From NCBI GenBank assembly GCA_050110875.1, contig CP188828.1, forward strand, positions 2,480,001-2,544,000: a DNA stretch of 64,000 bases, read 5' to 3'. Source of the stretch: Methyloligella sp050110875 (GTDB taxonomy: Bacteria > Pseudomonadota > Alphaproteobacteria > Rhizobiales > Methyloligellaceae). Position 1 is the first letter of the stretch. The number at the start of each line of letters is the position of its first letter. The notes below the pieces were generated by a model. The model was not told the DNA's origin. It did not search any database and worked only from the letters and a program-made list of their open reading frames with translations. Shown here piece after piece: positions 46,416 to 54,631 of the stretch. Position numbers and translations under genes: made by a program.

Positions 46416-47459
46416 TTACTTGCTTCGGACCAAGCTCACAAGCCGGCTGACATGCTCCGGCGGCGTCTGGGGCAAAATGCCATGGCCCAGATTGAAGACG
46501 AAGGGCCGGTCACCGAGCGCATCCAGGATCTCCCCGACGCGTCTGTCGAGATGCGCGCCGCCCGCCATGAGCAGGACCGGGTCGAGATTGCCCTGCACGG
46601 GCATGAGAGGCTGTAGCTGGTCGGCGATGAAACGGAGGGGCAGGCTGGTGTCGCAGCCGATGGCGTCGATCCCTGTGTTCCGGGCATAGGAAATCGAGGA
46701 CGGGCCAACACCTTTCGGAAATCCGATGATCGGAACATCCGGCGCTTTCCGCTTCACCTTGGCGACAAGGGATCGGGTGGCATCGATCGACCAGCGGGCG
46801 AATTCGTCTTCCGCCAGGCTTCCCGCCCAGCTGTCGAAAATCTGCAGGACTTGCGCGCCGGCCTTCACCTGCTCGCAAAGATAATCGGCCGAGACATCCA
46901 CCAGGAGATCGATGAGCGTGCCGAAGGCTGCCGGATCCGTATAGGCGAGGGCGCGGGCTTCCGCCTGATCCTTACTGCCGCCGCCGGCGATCATATAGGT
47001 GGCGACGGTCCAGGGGGCGCCGCAAAAACCGATCAGGGCCTTCTCCTCCGGCAGCCCCGCCCGCACGCGCCGCAAAGCCTCATATACGGGCGCAAAGACT
47101 TTCGCGGTGTCTTTCCTCTCCAGCTTCGCGATGGCTTTGCCATCGGCGATCGGATCGAGCTTCGGACCCTCGCCCTTCACGAACTCCACGTGCTGGCCGA
47201 GGGCATAAGGCACGATGAGGATGTCGGAGAAGATGATTGCCGCATCGAGATCGAACCGCCGCAATGGTTGCAGCGTTACTTCCGCGGCCAGGTCGGGCGA
47301 TTGGCAGAGCTCGAGAAAGGAACCGACCCGGGCTCGGATCTCGCGATACTCCGGGAGATAGCGTCCCGCCTGACGCATGAGCCAAACGGGCGGTCTCTCG
47401 GTCGCTTCACCCCGAAGGGTTTTCACGAGGCGGCTGTGGGTCAAACGCTGGTCGAGCAT
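46416..47459 (-). CDS. hemE: Uroporphyrinogen decarboxylase
   Basis: The 347-residue protein matches HemE. It contains the N-terminal RPPVWLMRQAGRYLPEYREIR with the substrate arginines, AAIIFSDILIVPYALG, GFCGAPWTVATYMIAGGG and the C-terminal VFNLGHGILPQTPPEHV with a conserved histidine. It removes four carboxyl groups from uroporphyrinogen III. The ATG is at 47457-47459. It faces away from the likely replication origin and heads hemE-hemJ-rho. Position next to the origin is a known arrangement in Caulobacter and relatives. Confidence 0.97.
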   Translation of the reverse strand: MLDQRLTHSRLVKTLRGEATERPPVWLMRQAGRYLPEYREIRARVGSFLELCQSPDLAAEVTLQPLRRFDLDAAIIFSDILIVPYALGQHVEFVKGEGPKLDPIADGKAIAKLERKDTAKVFAPVYEALRRVRAGLPEEKALIGFCGAPWTVATYMIAGGGSKDQAEARALAYTDPAAFGTLIDLLVDVSADYLCEQVKAGAQVLQIFDSWAGSLAEDEFARWSIDATRSLVAKVKRKAPDVPIIGFPKGVGPSSISYARNTGIDAIGCDTSLPLRFIADQLQPLMPVQGNLDPVLLMAGGAHLDRRVGEILDALGDRPFVFNLGHGILPQTPPEHVSRLVSLVRSK

Positions 47460-47883
47460 GGCTTCCCTTAAACTAAGAGAAAGAAAGATTCTCTTAGATT
47501 GATTTTTCTTCTTTTAGCCTGGGAGTTGCGCATATTCTGCCTCATCCCCGGCGTATCAACATCCGTCCTAACAGCAGGGTTTGCCGTTGCATGACGGCTC
47601 CAAGACGCTTGTGGATAGGCGAGCTGGAGCTGGGGTGCAATCTCCGGATTCCCAAGCCCGAGGGCACGGCAGCTGCCTTGTTGACGAGCGCAGGTTTTGG
47701 ATGTGGATTTGGGGCGCGCCAAAATGGGGAGGGAATTTCGCTTTCTGACAGGCGGGAAAACCGACACAAATTGTCCACGTATGCGAATCTGTGAACAAAA
47801 TTGCGGGCAAGTGAGGAAGCTTGGTGAGGGTTTTCGACGAGCCCGCACATTGTTCCGAAACATTTAGGCGGTTATCCAAAGAT
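47460..47883. other. oriC: Probable chromosomal replication origin (oriC)
   Basis: This 424-bp non-coding stretch lies between hemE (leftward) and the ppsR-type gene (rightward), the place of the origin in Caulobacter and many alphaproteobacteria. The hemE-proximal end (about 47467-47518) is AT-rich and holds the perfect inverted repeat CTAAGAGAA (47473-47481)/TTCTCTTAG (47489-47497). DnaA-box-like 9-mers, with TTATCCACA as consensus, are at 47610-47618 (CTATCCACA on the minus strand), 47702-47710 (AAATCCACA, minus), 47771-47779 (TTGTCCACG), 47790-47798 (TTGTTCACA, minus) and 47872-47880 (TTATCCAAA). GANTC sites for CcrM are at 47487, 47647 and 47785. Genes point away on both sides. The matches are by eye, and no gene is visible. 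Confidence 0.7.
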
Positions 47884-48723
47884 ATGAACACGGATATCCC
47901 GCGTAGCTTCCATCTCCATATGGTCTCGGATGCCACCGGAGAGACGCTGGTCGCCATGTCCAAGGCCGCCAGGGTTCAGTACTCCCAGTTCCGGGCGTTG
48001 GAGCATGTGTATCCGCTGGTGCGGACCAGGCGCGAGCTCGACCGGGCCTTGCGCGATATCGAGGCGGCACCCGGCATCGTGCTCTACACGCTGGTCAACC
48101 GGGAGCATATCGACGCGCTAGAGGAGACCTGCCGGCGGCTCAACGTGCCGTGCGTGCCGGCGCTGCTGCCCATTCTCCAGGTTCTGGAATCCTATCTGGG
48201 CACCCCGTCGACGCCTTCGGTGGGCGCGCAGCACGCGTTGGATGCGGATTACTTTCGCCGGATCGAAGCGCTTAATTTTTCCATGATGCACGACGACGGC
48301 AATCTGCCGCCCCAGCTGGACGATGCGGATATCGTGCTGGTGGGCATCAGCCGCACCTCCAAGACCCCGACATCGATCTATCTCGCCAATCGCGGGTTCA
48401 AGACGGCGAATGTGCCGCTGGTGCGGGGCATGCCGTTGCCGCCGCAGTTGGAGACCATCAAGCGCGCCCTCGTCGTCGGGCTGATCGCCTCGGCGGATCG
48501 TATCGCGCAAGTCAGGCACAACCGCGTGCTGGAGCATTTCCCTTCCCATGTCGAAGACTATGTGGACCGGGATGCGATCGCGGCGGAGATCGCCGAGACC
48601 AAGCAAATCTGTGCACGCCATCGATGGCCCATCATCGATGTCACGCGGCGGTCGATCGAAGAAACCGCGGCGGCTATCTTGAGGCTCTATCACGACCGCG
48701 AGGATCCGGTACTCGAAGCATGA
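47884..48723 (+). CDS. PEP synthetase/PPDK regulatory kinase-phosphorylase (DUF299)
   Basis: The 279-residue protein fits the DUF299 family (PpsR/PDRP). It has FHLHMVSDATGETLVAMSKA, the P-loop region VLVGISRTSKTPTSIYLANR and the C-terminal CARHRWPIIDVTRRSIEET. It phosphorylates and dephosphorylates the catalytic threonine of pyruvate-phosphate dikinase or PEP synthase, using ADP or phosphate. Which of the two targets applies is not shown here. The ATG at 47884 fits family start; a longer frame runs into the putative origin. It opens a rightward operon of five genes, with maf overlapping its stop by ATGA. Confidence 0.95.
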   Translation: MNTDIPRSFHLHMVSDATGETLVAMSKAARVQYSQFRALEHVYPLVRTRRELDRALRDIEAAPGIVLYTLVNREHIDALEETCRRLNVPCVPALLPILQVLESYLGTPSTPSVGAQHALDADYFRRIEALNFSMMHDDGNLPPQLDDADIVLVGISRTSKTPTSIYLANRGFKTANVPLVRGMPLPPQLETIKRALVVGLIASADRIAQVRHNRVLEHFPSHVEDYVDRDAIAAEIAETKQICARHRWPIIDVTRRSIEETAAAILRLYHDREDPVLEA

Positions 48724-49343
48724 CATCCTTCTTGCAGAACAATCGTCCGCCTCTGATTCTGGCTTCCTCAAGCCGAACACGCGCGGAACTCATTGATGCG
48801 GCGGGGCTGACCGTCATCGTGCAGGCACCAGGGCTGGACGAAACCGCCATTCGCCAAGCGGTGAGTGGCGAGGATCGGCTCTTGCCCAACGATGTGGCGG
48901 AGGTCTTGGCGCGGGCGAAGGCGGAAGCGATCAGCGAGCTTGCCCCGGAGGCCTATGTGATCGGCGCCGATCAGGTGCTGGCGCTGGGGGATCAGATCAT
49001 CGGCAAGTCGGGCAGCATGGAGGAGGCGCGCCGTCTGCTGCTCGATCTTTCGGGCAAAACCCATGAGCTGCATACTTCCGTGGCAGTGGCGAAGGAGGGT
49101 GGGGCGATCTGGGCATACACGGATGTCGCGCGGCTCACCATGCGAAAGCTCACGCCGGAATTCATCGGCCGTTATTTGGCTGCGGCCGGCGAGCAAGTGC
49201 TGGGCTCGGTCGGTGCCTATCAGCTCGAATCCTTGGGCGTGCAGCTCTTCGAGAAGATCGAAGGCAATCACTTCTCGATTCTCGGCCTGCCGCTTCTGCC
49301 GCTGCTCGCCGAGCTCCGCAAGCGGGAGGTGATCGAGGGATGA
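48720..49343 (+). CDS. maf: Maf-family nucleotide pyrophosphatase
   Basis: The 207-residue protein matches Maf. It opens LILASSSRTRAELIDAAGL, has the catalytic YVIGADQVLALGDQIIGK, and ends near GAYQLESLGVQLFEKIEGN. Maf proteins hydrolyse dTTP/UTP or modified nucleotides to prevent misincorporation. The start overlaps the upstream stop (ATGA). It is next to aroE with ten bases between. Confidence 0.95.
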   Translation: MTSFLQNNRPPLILASSSRTRAELIDAAGLTVIVQAPGLDETAIRQAVSGEDRLLPNDVAEVLARAKAEAISELAPEAYVIGADQVLALGDQIIGKSGSMEEARRLLLDLSGKTHELHTSVAVAKEGGAIWAYTDVARLTMRKLTPEFIGRYLAAAGEQVLGSVGAYQLESLGVQLFEKIEGNHFSILGLPLLPLLAELRKREVIEG

Positions 49344-49353
49344 TCTGCCGGGC

Positions 49354-50193
49354 ATGATCAAGGCTTGCGTCATCGGATGGCCGATTGCGCATTCGCGCTC
49401 GCCGATGATCCATGGATATTGGCTGCGCGAATACCGTATCGACGGCTCCTACGAGAAGATCGCCGTACCGCCGGACGAGATCGAAAGCTTCTTGCGCGGT
49501 CTCGGCTCCGAGGGTTTCGCAGGCGCGAATGTCACCCTGCCCTACAAGGAGGTGGCGCTTCAGGTCGCCGATAACAGCGACGAGGCGGCCCGGGCCATCG
49601 GTGCGGCCAATACGCTCTGGATCACCGAGGACGGCCGGCTCCAGGCGAGCAATACGGATGCCTATGGGTTCATGACCCATCTTCAGGACAGCGCGCCGGC
49701 GCTTGGCCTTGAGGGTGCGACCGCTATGCTGCTCGGCGCTGGGGGCGCGGCGCGGGCGATCGCTTATGGGCTGAAAGAAGCGGGCGTCTCCAGGATCGTC
49801 GTCGCCAACCGGACGGAGGCGCGGGCGGAGTCCTTGGTGGAGGCGTTCGGCGATCGCCTCGAGACGGTCGCCTGGGACGACAAATCGGAAGCGCTTCAGG
49901 ATTGCGCTCTCCTGGTCAACACGACCAGCCTCGGCATGAAAGGTCAGCCGCCGCTCGATATATCGTTGAAGCATTTGCCGAGAAATTCCGTGGTTGCCGA
50001 CATTGTCTATAATCCGCTGGAGACACCGCTACTGGCCGCGGCGCGCGGGCGCGGGAATGTCTGCGTCGATGGGCTCGGCATGCTGCTGCATCAGGCTGTG
50101 CCGGGGTTCGAACGCTGGTTCGGGGTGCGGCCCGAAGTGACCCAGGAACTGCGCGATCTCGTGGTGACCGACCTGGAGGCGCAAGGCGGCTGA
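49354..50193 (+). CDS. aroE: Shikimate dehydrogenase
   Basis: The 279-residue protein is AroE. The substrate-binding end has CVIGWPIAHSRSPMIHGYWL and NVTLPYKEVAL (conserved Lys). The NADP Rossmann motif is ATAMLLGAGGAARAIAYGL, with VANRTEARAESL. It reduces 3-dehydroshikimate to shikimate in aromatic amino-acid synthesis. The final TGA overlaps the coaE ATG (TGATG), so the genes are coupled. Confidence 0.96.
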   Translation: MIKACVIGWPIAHSRSPMIHGYWLREYRIDGSYEKIAVPPDEIESFLRGLGSEGFAGANVTLPYKEVALQVADNSDEAARAIGAANTLWITEDGRLQASNTDAYGFMTHLQDSAPALGLEGATAMLLGAGGAARAIAYGLKEAGVSRIVVANRTEARAESLVEAFGDRLETVAWDDKSEALQDCALLVNTTSLGMKGQPPLDISLKHLPRNSVVADIVYNPLETPLLAAARGRGNVCVDGLGMLLHQAVPGFERWFGVRPEVTQELRDLVVTDLEAQGG

Positions 50194-50819
50194 TGCTGGT
50201 GATCGGACTGACAGGCTCCATCGGCATGGGCAAGACCACCACGGCGGCTTGCTTCGCCGAGCGGGGCATTCCGGTCTGCAATGCCGATGCGATCGTTCAC
50301 GACCTGTATGAGGGTGCGGCCGTGCCGGAAATCGAGGCGGCATTTCCGGGCGTCGCGCCCGGCGGCAAAGTGGACCGCAAGCTGTTGGCGAGAGAGGTCT
50401 CCGGCCATCCCGGCAAGCTGCGCGAGCTCGAAGCCATCATCCATCCGCTGGTGGTGAAGGCGGAACTGGAATTCCTGCACGAGCAGGACTCGAAAGGCGC
50501 CCAGATGGTGCTTTTGGAGATCCCGCTGCTTTATGAGGCCGGCGCGGAAGTGCGGGTCGATGTGGTCGTGGTGGTCAGCGCACCGTCGGAAGCTCAGCGA
50601 GAACGTGTTCTGGCGCGGCCGGGGATGAGCGAGGAGAAGTTCGAGGCGCTGCTCGCCCGGCAGCTTCCCGATGCGGAGAAGCGCTCGCGTGCGGATTACG
50701 TTGTGGACACGGGCGGGAGTTTGGAAGACGTGGCCCGTCAGGTCGATAAGGTGATCGATGATTTGCGCGGCCGCGAAGGCGTGGTTTGGGAAAAGCTGCG
50801 GGGCCGCCTGGATGTGTGA
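50193..50819 (+). CDS. coaE: Dephospho-CoA kinase
   Basis: The 208-residue protein is CoaE. The P-loop GLTGSIGMGKTTTAACFAE is followed by GIPVCNADAIVHDLYEGA and the lid region LLEIPLLYEAGAEVRVDVVV. It phosphorylates dephospho-CoA to CoA. Its neighbour coaA lies further right in the window at 61197, so both ends of the CoA pathway are near the origin. The start overlaps aroE. Confidence 0.95.
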   Translation: MLVIGLTGSIGMGKTTTAACFAERGIPVCNADAIVHDLYEGAAVPEIEAAFPGVAPGGKVDRKLLAREVSGHPGKLRELEAIIHPLVVKAELEFLHEQDSKGAQMVLLEIPLLYEAGAEVRVDVVVVVSAPSEAQRERVLARPGMSEEKFEALLARQLPDAEKRSRADYVVDTGGSLEDVARQVDKVIDDLRGREGVVWEKLRGRLDV

Positions 50820-50844
50820 GATTTCGAGCGAGACTCTTTAAAAG

Positions 50845-51534
50845 ATGCGCGAAATCATTCTCGATACGGAAACCACCGGGCTGAAGCCGGCAGACGGCCA
50901 TCGGATCGTCGAGGTGGGCTGCATCGAGCTGTTGAATTGCATCCCGACGGGGCGGGAGTGGCATTGCTATCTCAACCCCGAGCGGGACATGCCCGACGAG
51001 GCCTATCGGGTGCATGGGCTTTCGGCGGATTTCCTCGCCGACAAGCCGCTCTTTCACAATGTCGCCGACGATCTTCTCAGCTTCGTGGAGGGGGCCAAGC
51101 TGATCATGCACAACGCGCCGTTCGACTTCGCCTTCCTCAATGCGGAGTTCGAGCGCTGCGAGCGGATGCTGCTGGCCTGGGAGAATGTCGTCGATTCGCT
51201 GGCGCTCGCCCGGCGGCGTCATCCGGGATCACCGGTCAGCCTCGATGCGCTCTGCAAACGTTACGGGGTCGATCTCTCGGCGCGCGAAAAGCACCACGGC
51301 GCCCTGGTCGACTGCAAGCTGCTGGCCTCCGTCTATGTGGAACTGGTCGGCGGACACCAGGCCCGGCTGGAGCTTGCGGTAAGCGGCGGGGAGAAAAACC
51401 AGATCGGCGGGATAACCCCGGTGGCCACGGCGCGGCCGGCGCCGTTGCCCTCGCGGCTCAGCGCTGGCGAAGCCGAGGCCCATGCGGAATTCGTCAAATC
51501 GCTGGGCGACGAGGCGATTTGGAATCGCCTCTAG
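50845..51534 (+). CDS. dnaQ: DNA polymerase III epsilon subunit (3'-5' exonuclease)
   Basis: The 229-residue protein has the DEDDh exonuclease motifs: EIILDTETTGLKPADGH (Asp7, Glu9), LIMHNAPFDFAFLNAEF and KHHGALVDCKLLASVYVEL. It proofreads during replication. The C-terminal tail (about 180-229) has little conserved order except for the polymerase-binding end. It is 25 bases after coaE and completes the operon ppsR-maf-aroE-coaE-dnaQ. A convergent secB follows. Confidence 0.96.
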   Translation: MREIILDTETTGLKPADGHRIVEVGCIELLNCIPTGREWHCYLNPERDMPDEAYRVHGLSADFLADKPLFHNVADDLLSFVEGAKLIMHNAPFDFAFLNAEFERCERMLLAWENVVDSLALARRRHPGSPVSLDALCKRYGVDLSAREKHHGALVDCKLLASVYVELVGGHQARLELAVSGGEKNQIGGITPVATARPAPLPSRLSAGEAEAHAEFVKSLGDEAIWNRL

Positions 51535-51561
51535 CCGGCGGGGCCGGCAAGCGGTTTCCTG

Positions 51562-52065
51562 TCAATTCTTGGACGTGCCGCTCGCCTCTTTCTGGGCGTT
51601 CTCCAGATTCCGCCGGTAAAGGGTGCGGAAATCAATGGGGTCGAGCATCAGGGGCGGAAACCAGCCGTCGCGGCTGACATCGGCGATCACCCGGCGGGCG
51701 AAGGGAAACAGGATGGACGGGCAGTCGATGAACAGGATCGGCTGCAGGATTTCCTGGCTCGCTCCCTTGATGCGGAACATGCCGCCGTAGATCAGCTCGA
51801 TATTGTAGACGACGCTTTCGTCGCTGCGGGCATGGGCCTCTAGACTCAGCGCCACCTCGTAGAGATCCTCGCCGCTGCCCGAAGCTTGCACGTTGACGGA
51901 AACCTCGAGCCGTGGCTGGCTGCCCGCCGATTGCAGGCTTTTCGGCGCGTTCGGACTCTCGAAGGACAGGTCCTTGATATACTGGGCCAGCACATTGAGT
52001 GTGACCTGCGTGCCGCCGGAGGCTGCCTCTTCGCCGCTTTCGCCAGGTTGCGTCTCGTCTGCCAT
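51562..52065 (-). CDS. secB: Protein-export chaperone SecB
   Basis: The 167-residue protein is a SecB tetramer subunit. It contains LNVLAQYIKDLSFESPNAP, EVSVNVQASGSGEDLYEVAL and the C-terminal CPSILFPFARRVIADVSRDG. It holds precursors for SecA and the translocon. The acidic N-terminal extension and the poorly conserved C-terminus are usual for alphaproteobacteria. It converges with dnaQ and diverges from the Tim44-like gene. Confidence 0.97.
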   Translation of the reverse strand: MADETQPGESGEEAASGGTQVTLNVLAQYIKDLSFESPNAPKSLQSAGSQPRLEVSVNVQASGSGEDLYEVALSLEAHARSDESVVYNIELIYGGMFRIKGASQEILQPILFIDCPSILFPFARRVIADVSRDGWFPPLMLDPIDFRTLYRRNLENAQKEASGTSKN

Positions 52066-52422
52066 CGGTGATACTGCCTTAATAGCTTCCCTTGGTGCTG
52101 CTTTGATGCTTCTTGTTTAGCGGCATTATGTTGTTAAACGGCGTCTGGGGCTGTCGCTAGCACGGTCCCGGGGGCGCCGCAAATGACATCCATTTGGCGG
52201 CGATTACGGCCGGAACCGAGTGGCGGACCGCTTCGTTCAGCCGGGTTTAAGGTTGGCGCATGGGAAGCGATGCCTTAAGTTGCAAGAAGCCTGCTGGCCG
52301 GGCCTCCACGACAAGCTTTCTTCGGTACCTGCTGGCAAAAGCTTTAGGGAGTCCCAATATCAGCTCATATGCGTTTCTTTGAGCAAGCGGGCCTCTCACC
52401 GATAAGCGGGTAACGGCAAACG
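52066..52422. other. 357-bp spacer between secB and the Tim44-like gene
   Basis: It must hold the divergent promoters of secB and the Tim44-like gene. I see no convincing gene, terminator, repeat or clear promoter motif in it. The secB-proximal part is moderately AT-rich (for example TTGTTTAGCGG and TTGTTAAACGG). Confidence 0.5.
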
Positions 52423-53154
52423 ATGAGTGAAGTTTTCGACATCTATACCCTGCTCTTCCTGGTGCTGGCGGTGGTGATCTTCCTTCGCCTCCGCAGCGTG
52501 CTGGGCAGACGGACCGGAAACGAGCGTCCGCCTTACGATCCCTATTCTGCGAGTGAGAATTCGGTCGGGTCTCAGAAATCCAGCGACACGGTGGTGAACC
52601 TGCCGCGCGGCCGTACCGGTGCGCCGGAAGCGGATGCGCCGCCGCAGCCCTCCGCCGCCGATATCGAGGCGCGGCTGGAAGATTATGCGCCGAAGGACAG
52701 CGCGCTCGCCAAATCGCTCACCGAAGTGATGCGCGCCGATCCCTCCTTCGATCCGGGCCAGTTCCTGGAAGGCGCCAAGGTCGCCTACGAGATGGTGGTC
52801 GGCGCTTTTGCCGAAGGGGACGAAGCGACTTTGCAGCAGCTTGTCGACGACGAGGTGTTCGAGAGCTTCCGCCGCAGCATGGTCGAGCGTCAAGAACGCG
52901 GCGAGAAGGCAGAGACCACCCTGATCGCCATCAACAAGGCCGATATCATCGAGGCCGAGGTGAAGCGTGGGGTTGAGCTGATCACGGTTCGCTTCGTCAG
53001 CGAGCTGATCACGGTGGTGCGCGATTCGGACGGTGACATCATCGAGGGCGATCCGGAGACGGTGCGCGACGTGACCGATATCTGGACCTTCTCCCGGGAG
53101 GTCGCCTCGCGCGATCCCAACTGGCAGCTGGTCGCGACGCAGACCGCCAATTAG
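52423..53154 (+). CDS. Tim44/TimA-family membrane-associated protein
   Basis: The 243-residue protein starts with a membrane helix (YTLLFLVLAVVIFLRLRSVL) and then a disordered basic/proline-rich linker. A Tim44-like domain is at about 85-235, with the phrase GQFLEGAKVAYEMVVGAFAE and GDEATLQQLVDDEVFESFR. In mitochondria Tim44 anchors Hsp70 to the import channel; bacterial relatives bind the membrane and assist protein biogenesis, with the exact partner unknown. It is divergent from secB. The usual mltA gene that follows it in many relatives is absent; smr comes next, 41 bases on. Confidence 0.93.
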   Translation: MSEVFDIYTLLFLVLAVVIFLRLRSVLGRRTGNERPPYDPYSASENSVGSQKSSDTVVNLPRGRTGAPEADAPPQPSAADIEARLEDYAPKDSALAKSLTEVMRADPSFDPGQFLEGAKVAYEMVVGAFAEGDEATLQQLVDDEVFESFRRSMVERQERGEKAETTLIAINKADIIEAEVKRGVELITVRFVSELITVVRDSDGDIIEGDPETVRDVTDIWTFSREVASRDPNWQLVATQTAN

Positions 53155-53195
53155 AGGCGCGCTCGCCGGCCGCTCGATCGCCATCGAACTCGCTT

Positions 53196-53798
53196 ATGGG
53201 CAAGACGCGAAAAGGCGGCACGGACCTCCCCGACGACGGGGAAGACGATGCGGCGCTCTGGGACCGGATCGCCGGCACGGTCGTACCGCTCAAGAAGCGG
53301 GACGTTCGTACTGCCCCTCTGCCGAAGCCGCCCGCCAAGATCCGTCCTCCAAGAAAGCTCGAAGACGCTGAGGACGCACCGGCCGCCGCCAAGCCGCCCC
53401 TGAAGAAACCTCAGCCGAAACCCGGCCCTCCGGCACCGGCCTCGATCGCGCTGGATCGCGGCACGGCGCGCAAGCTGGAGAAGGGCCGGCTTCCCGTCGA
53501 AGCGAAGCTTGATCTACATGGCATGCGCCAGCGGAACGCTCATGCGGCGTTGCGGCGGTTTCTCATCGATGCACAGGCGAAGGGCTTCCGCCACGTGCTG
53601 GTGATCACCGGCAAGGGCACGGCGAAATCGTCATCGGAAAATTTCTACATGGAAGAGCCGCGGGGCGTGCTGCGCCAGCAGGTGCCGGGCTGGCTGACCC
53701 AGCCGGATCTCGCTCCGATCGTGGTCAGCTTCTCCGAAGCGCCTCAGCGCCTGGGCGGTGCCGGCGCGCTCTATGTGCGGCTGCGGAAGGTGCGGTAG
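53196..53798 (+). CDS. Smr domain protein
   Basis: The 200-residue protein has a proline- and lysine-rich N-terminal half (about 1-95) and a C-terminal Smr domain (about 100-200). The conserved KLDLHGMRQRNAHAALRRFL comes first, then GFRHVLVITGKGTAKS, and the end SEAPQRLGGAGALYVRLRK. Smr domains are nicking endonucleases that act on nucleic acids, also found at the end of MutS2. It follows the Tim44-like gene in the same direction. Confidence 0.92.
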   Translation: MGKTRKGGTDLPDDGEDDAALWDRIAGTVVPLKKRDVRTAPLPKPPAKIRPPRKLEDAEDAPAAAKPPLKKPQPKPGPPAPASIALDRGTARKLEKGRLPVEAKLDLHGMRQRNAHAALRRFLIDAQAKGFRHVLVITGKGTAKSSSENFYMEEPRGVLRQQVPGWLTQPDLAPIVVSFSEAPQRLGGAGALYVRLRKVR

Positions 53799-53801
53799 AA
53801 T

Positions 53802-54551
53802 CTAGTCATCACACTCAAACGGTTCGCACATTTCTTGCCATTGCTCATCCGTTAACGGCGAGTGCCAGTATCCACCCATTTCCCACGCCCACATAACATC
53901 TCCATCTTTTGGATTGGATAACAGCGTGAATCTCACAGGCCTGCCCGTAGATTGGGGATCAACCGGCAGTATTAACAAGTCACGGGGATCATGAGGAGCA
54001 GCCAAGACTCGAAACACCTTTTGTGCGCGCTCTGAATGCCATGTCTTGACGAAAAACGATTCCCCGTTCGGTAGTTCGTGAAACGCGATTAGCTTGTGAG
54101 CTAGGCTGGGTTGCTCGGATTCAAGTGCTCGACGTATCGCGACTTCCTTCTCATTCGTGAAGCCCAGGTCAAGGATGGTAGATCCGCCCACCGGTGCTGG
54201 AGGTATCCAAACCGTATTTTTGGGAGGGGAATCTTCCAAGGCCGTTGAAAGATGGTCTGTAGAGATTCCTACGCGAAGTACAGAAACAATCTGCTTGGTG
54301 CCCTCGGATGGAGTACTCCCTCGACGCCAACTCTGCATCAAGCGATTACCATGCCCCCTAGGTAAGCCAGATTCTTTCGTGAATGCGTGGCGGCATAGGT
54401 CCGGAGTGTGGAAGCTAAACTTTTCGATTCCGCCCATTGATCTATGAGCGGCGTAAACTTCGGATCGGCTGGACCAGAAAGCCCAGATGCTAGAGCGAGG
54501 TTGTCCCTTCTCTCCCACCGCTACGCGAAGATCAAAGCGTTTCCGTCCCAT
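53802..54551 (-). CDS. Orphan protein of unknown function, compositionally different
   Basis: The 249-residue frame has no domain I recognise. It shows no signal or membrane segment. Its visible features are an N-terminal Arg/Ser/Trp stretch, a middle phrase TVWIPPAPVGGSTILDLGFT, and a Trp-rich, acidic C-terminus. Many A/T-ending codons (AAA, TTT, GAA) contrast with the GC-rich neighbours, which suggests acquisition from elsewhere. Two possible starts exist: the ATG at 54551 and Met39 (54437), neither with a clear ribosome-binding site. It sits between smr and hslU on the minus strand, three bases from the smr stop. Confidence 0.6.
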   Translation of the reverse strand: MGRKRFDLRVAVGEKGQPRSSIWAFWSSRSEVYAAHRSMGGIEKFSFHTPDLCRHAFTKESGLPRGHGNRLMQSWRRGSTPSEGTKQIVSVLRVGISTDHLSTALEDSPPKNTVWIPPAPVGGSTILDLGFTNEKEVAIRRALESEQPSLAHKLIAFHELPNGESFFVKTWHSERAQKVFRVLAAPHDPRDLLILPVDPQSTGRPVRFTLLSNPKDGDVMWAWEMGGYWHSPLTDEQWQEMCEPFECDD

Positions 54552-54631
54552 CGGATCGCATCAGACTATCTCTTATCGACGGAGCCAATCCCGGCACGGT
54601 CAAAATCTTACAAGCTTAGTGGTAGCAGACC

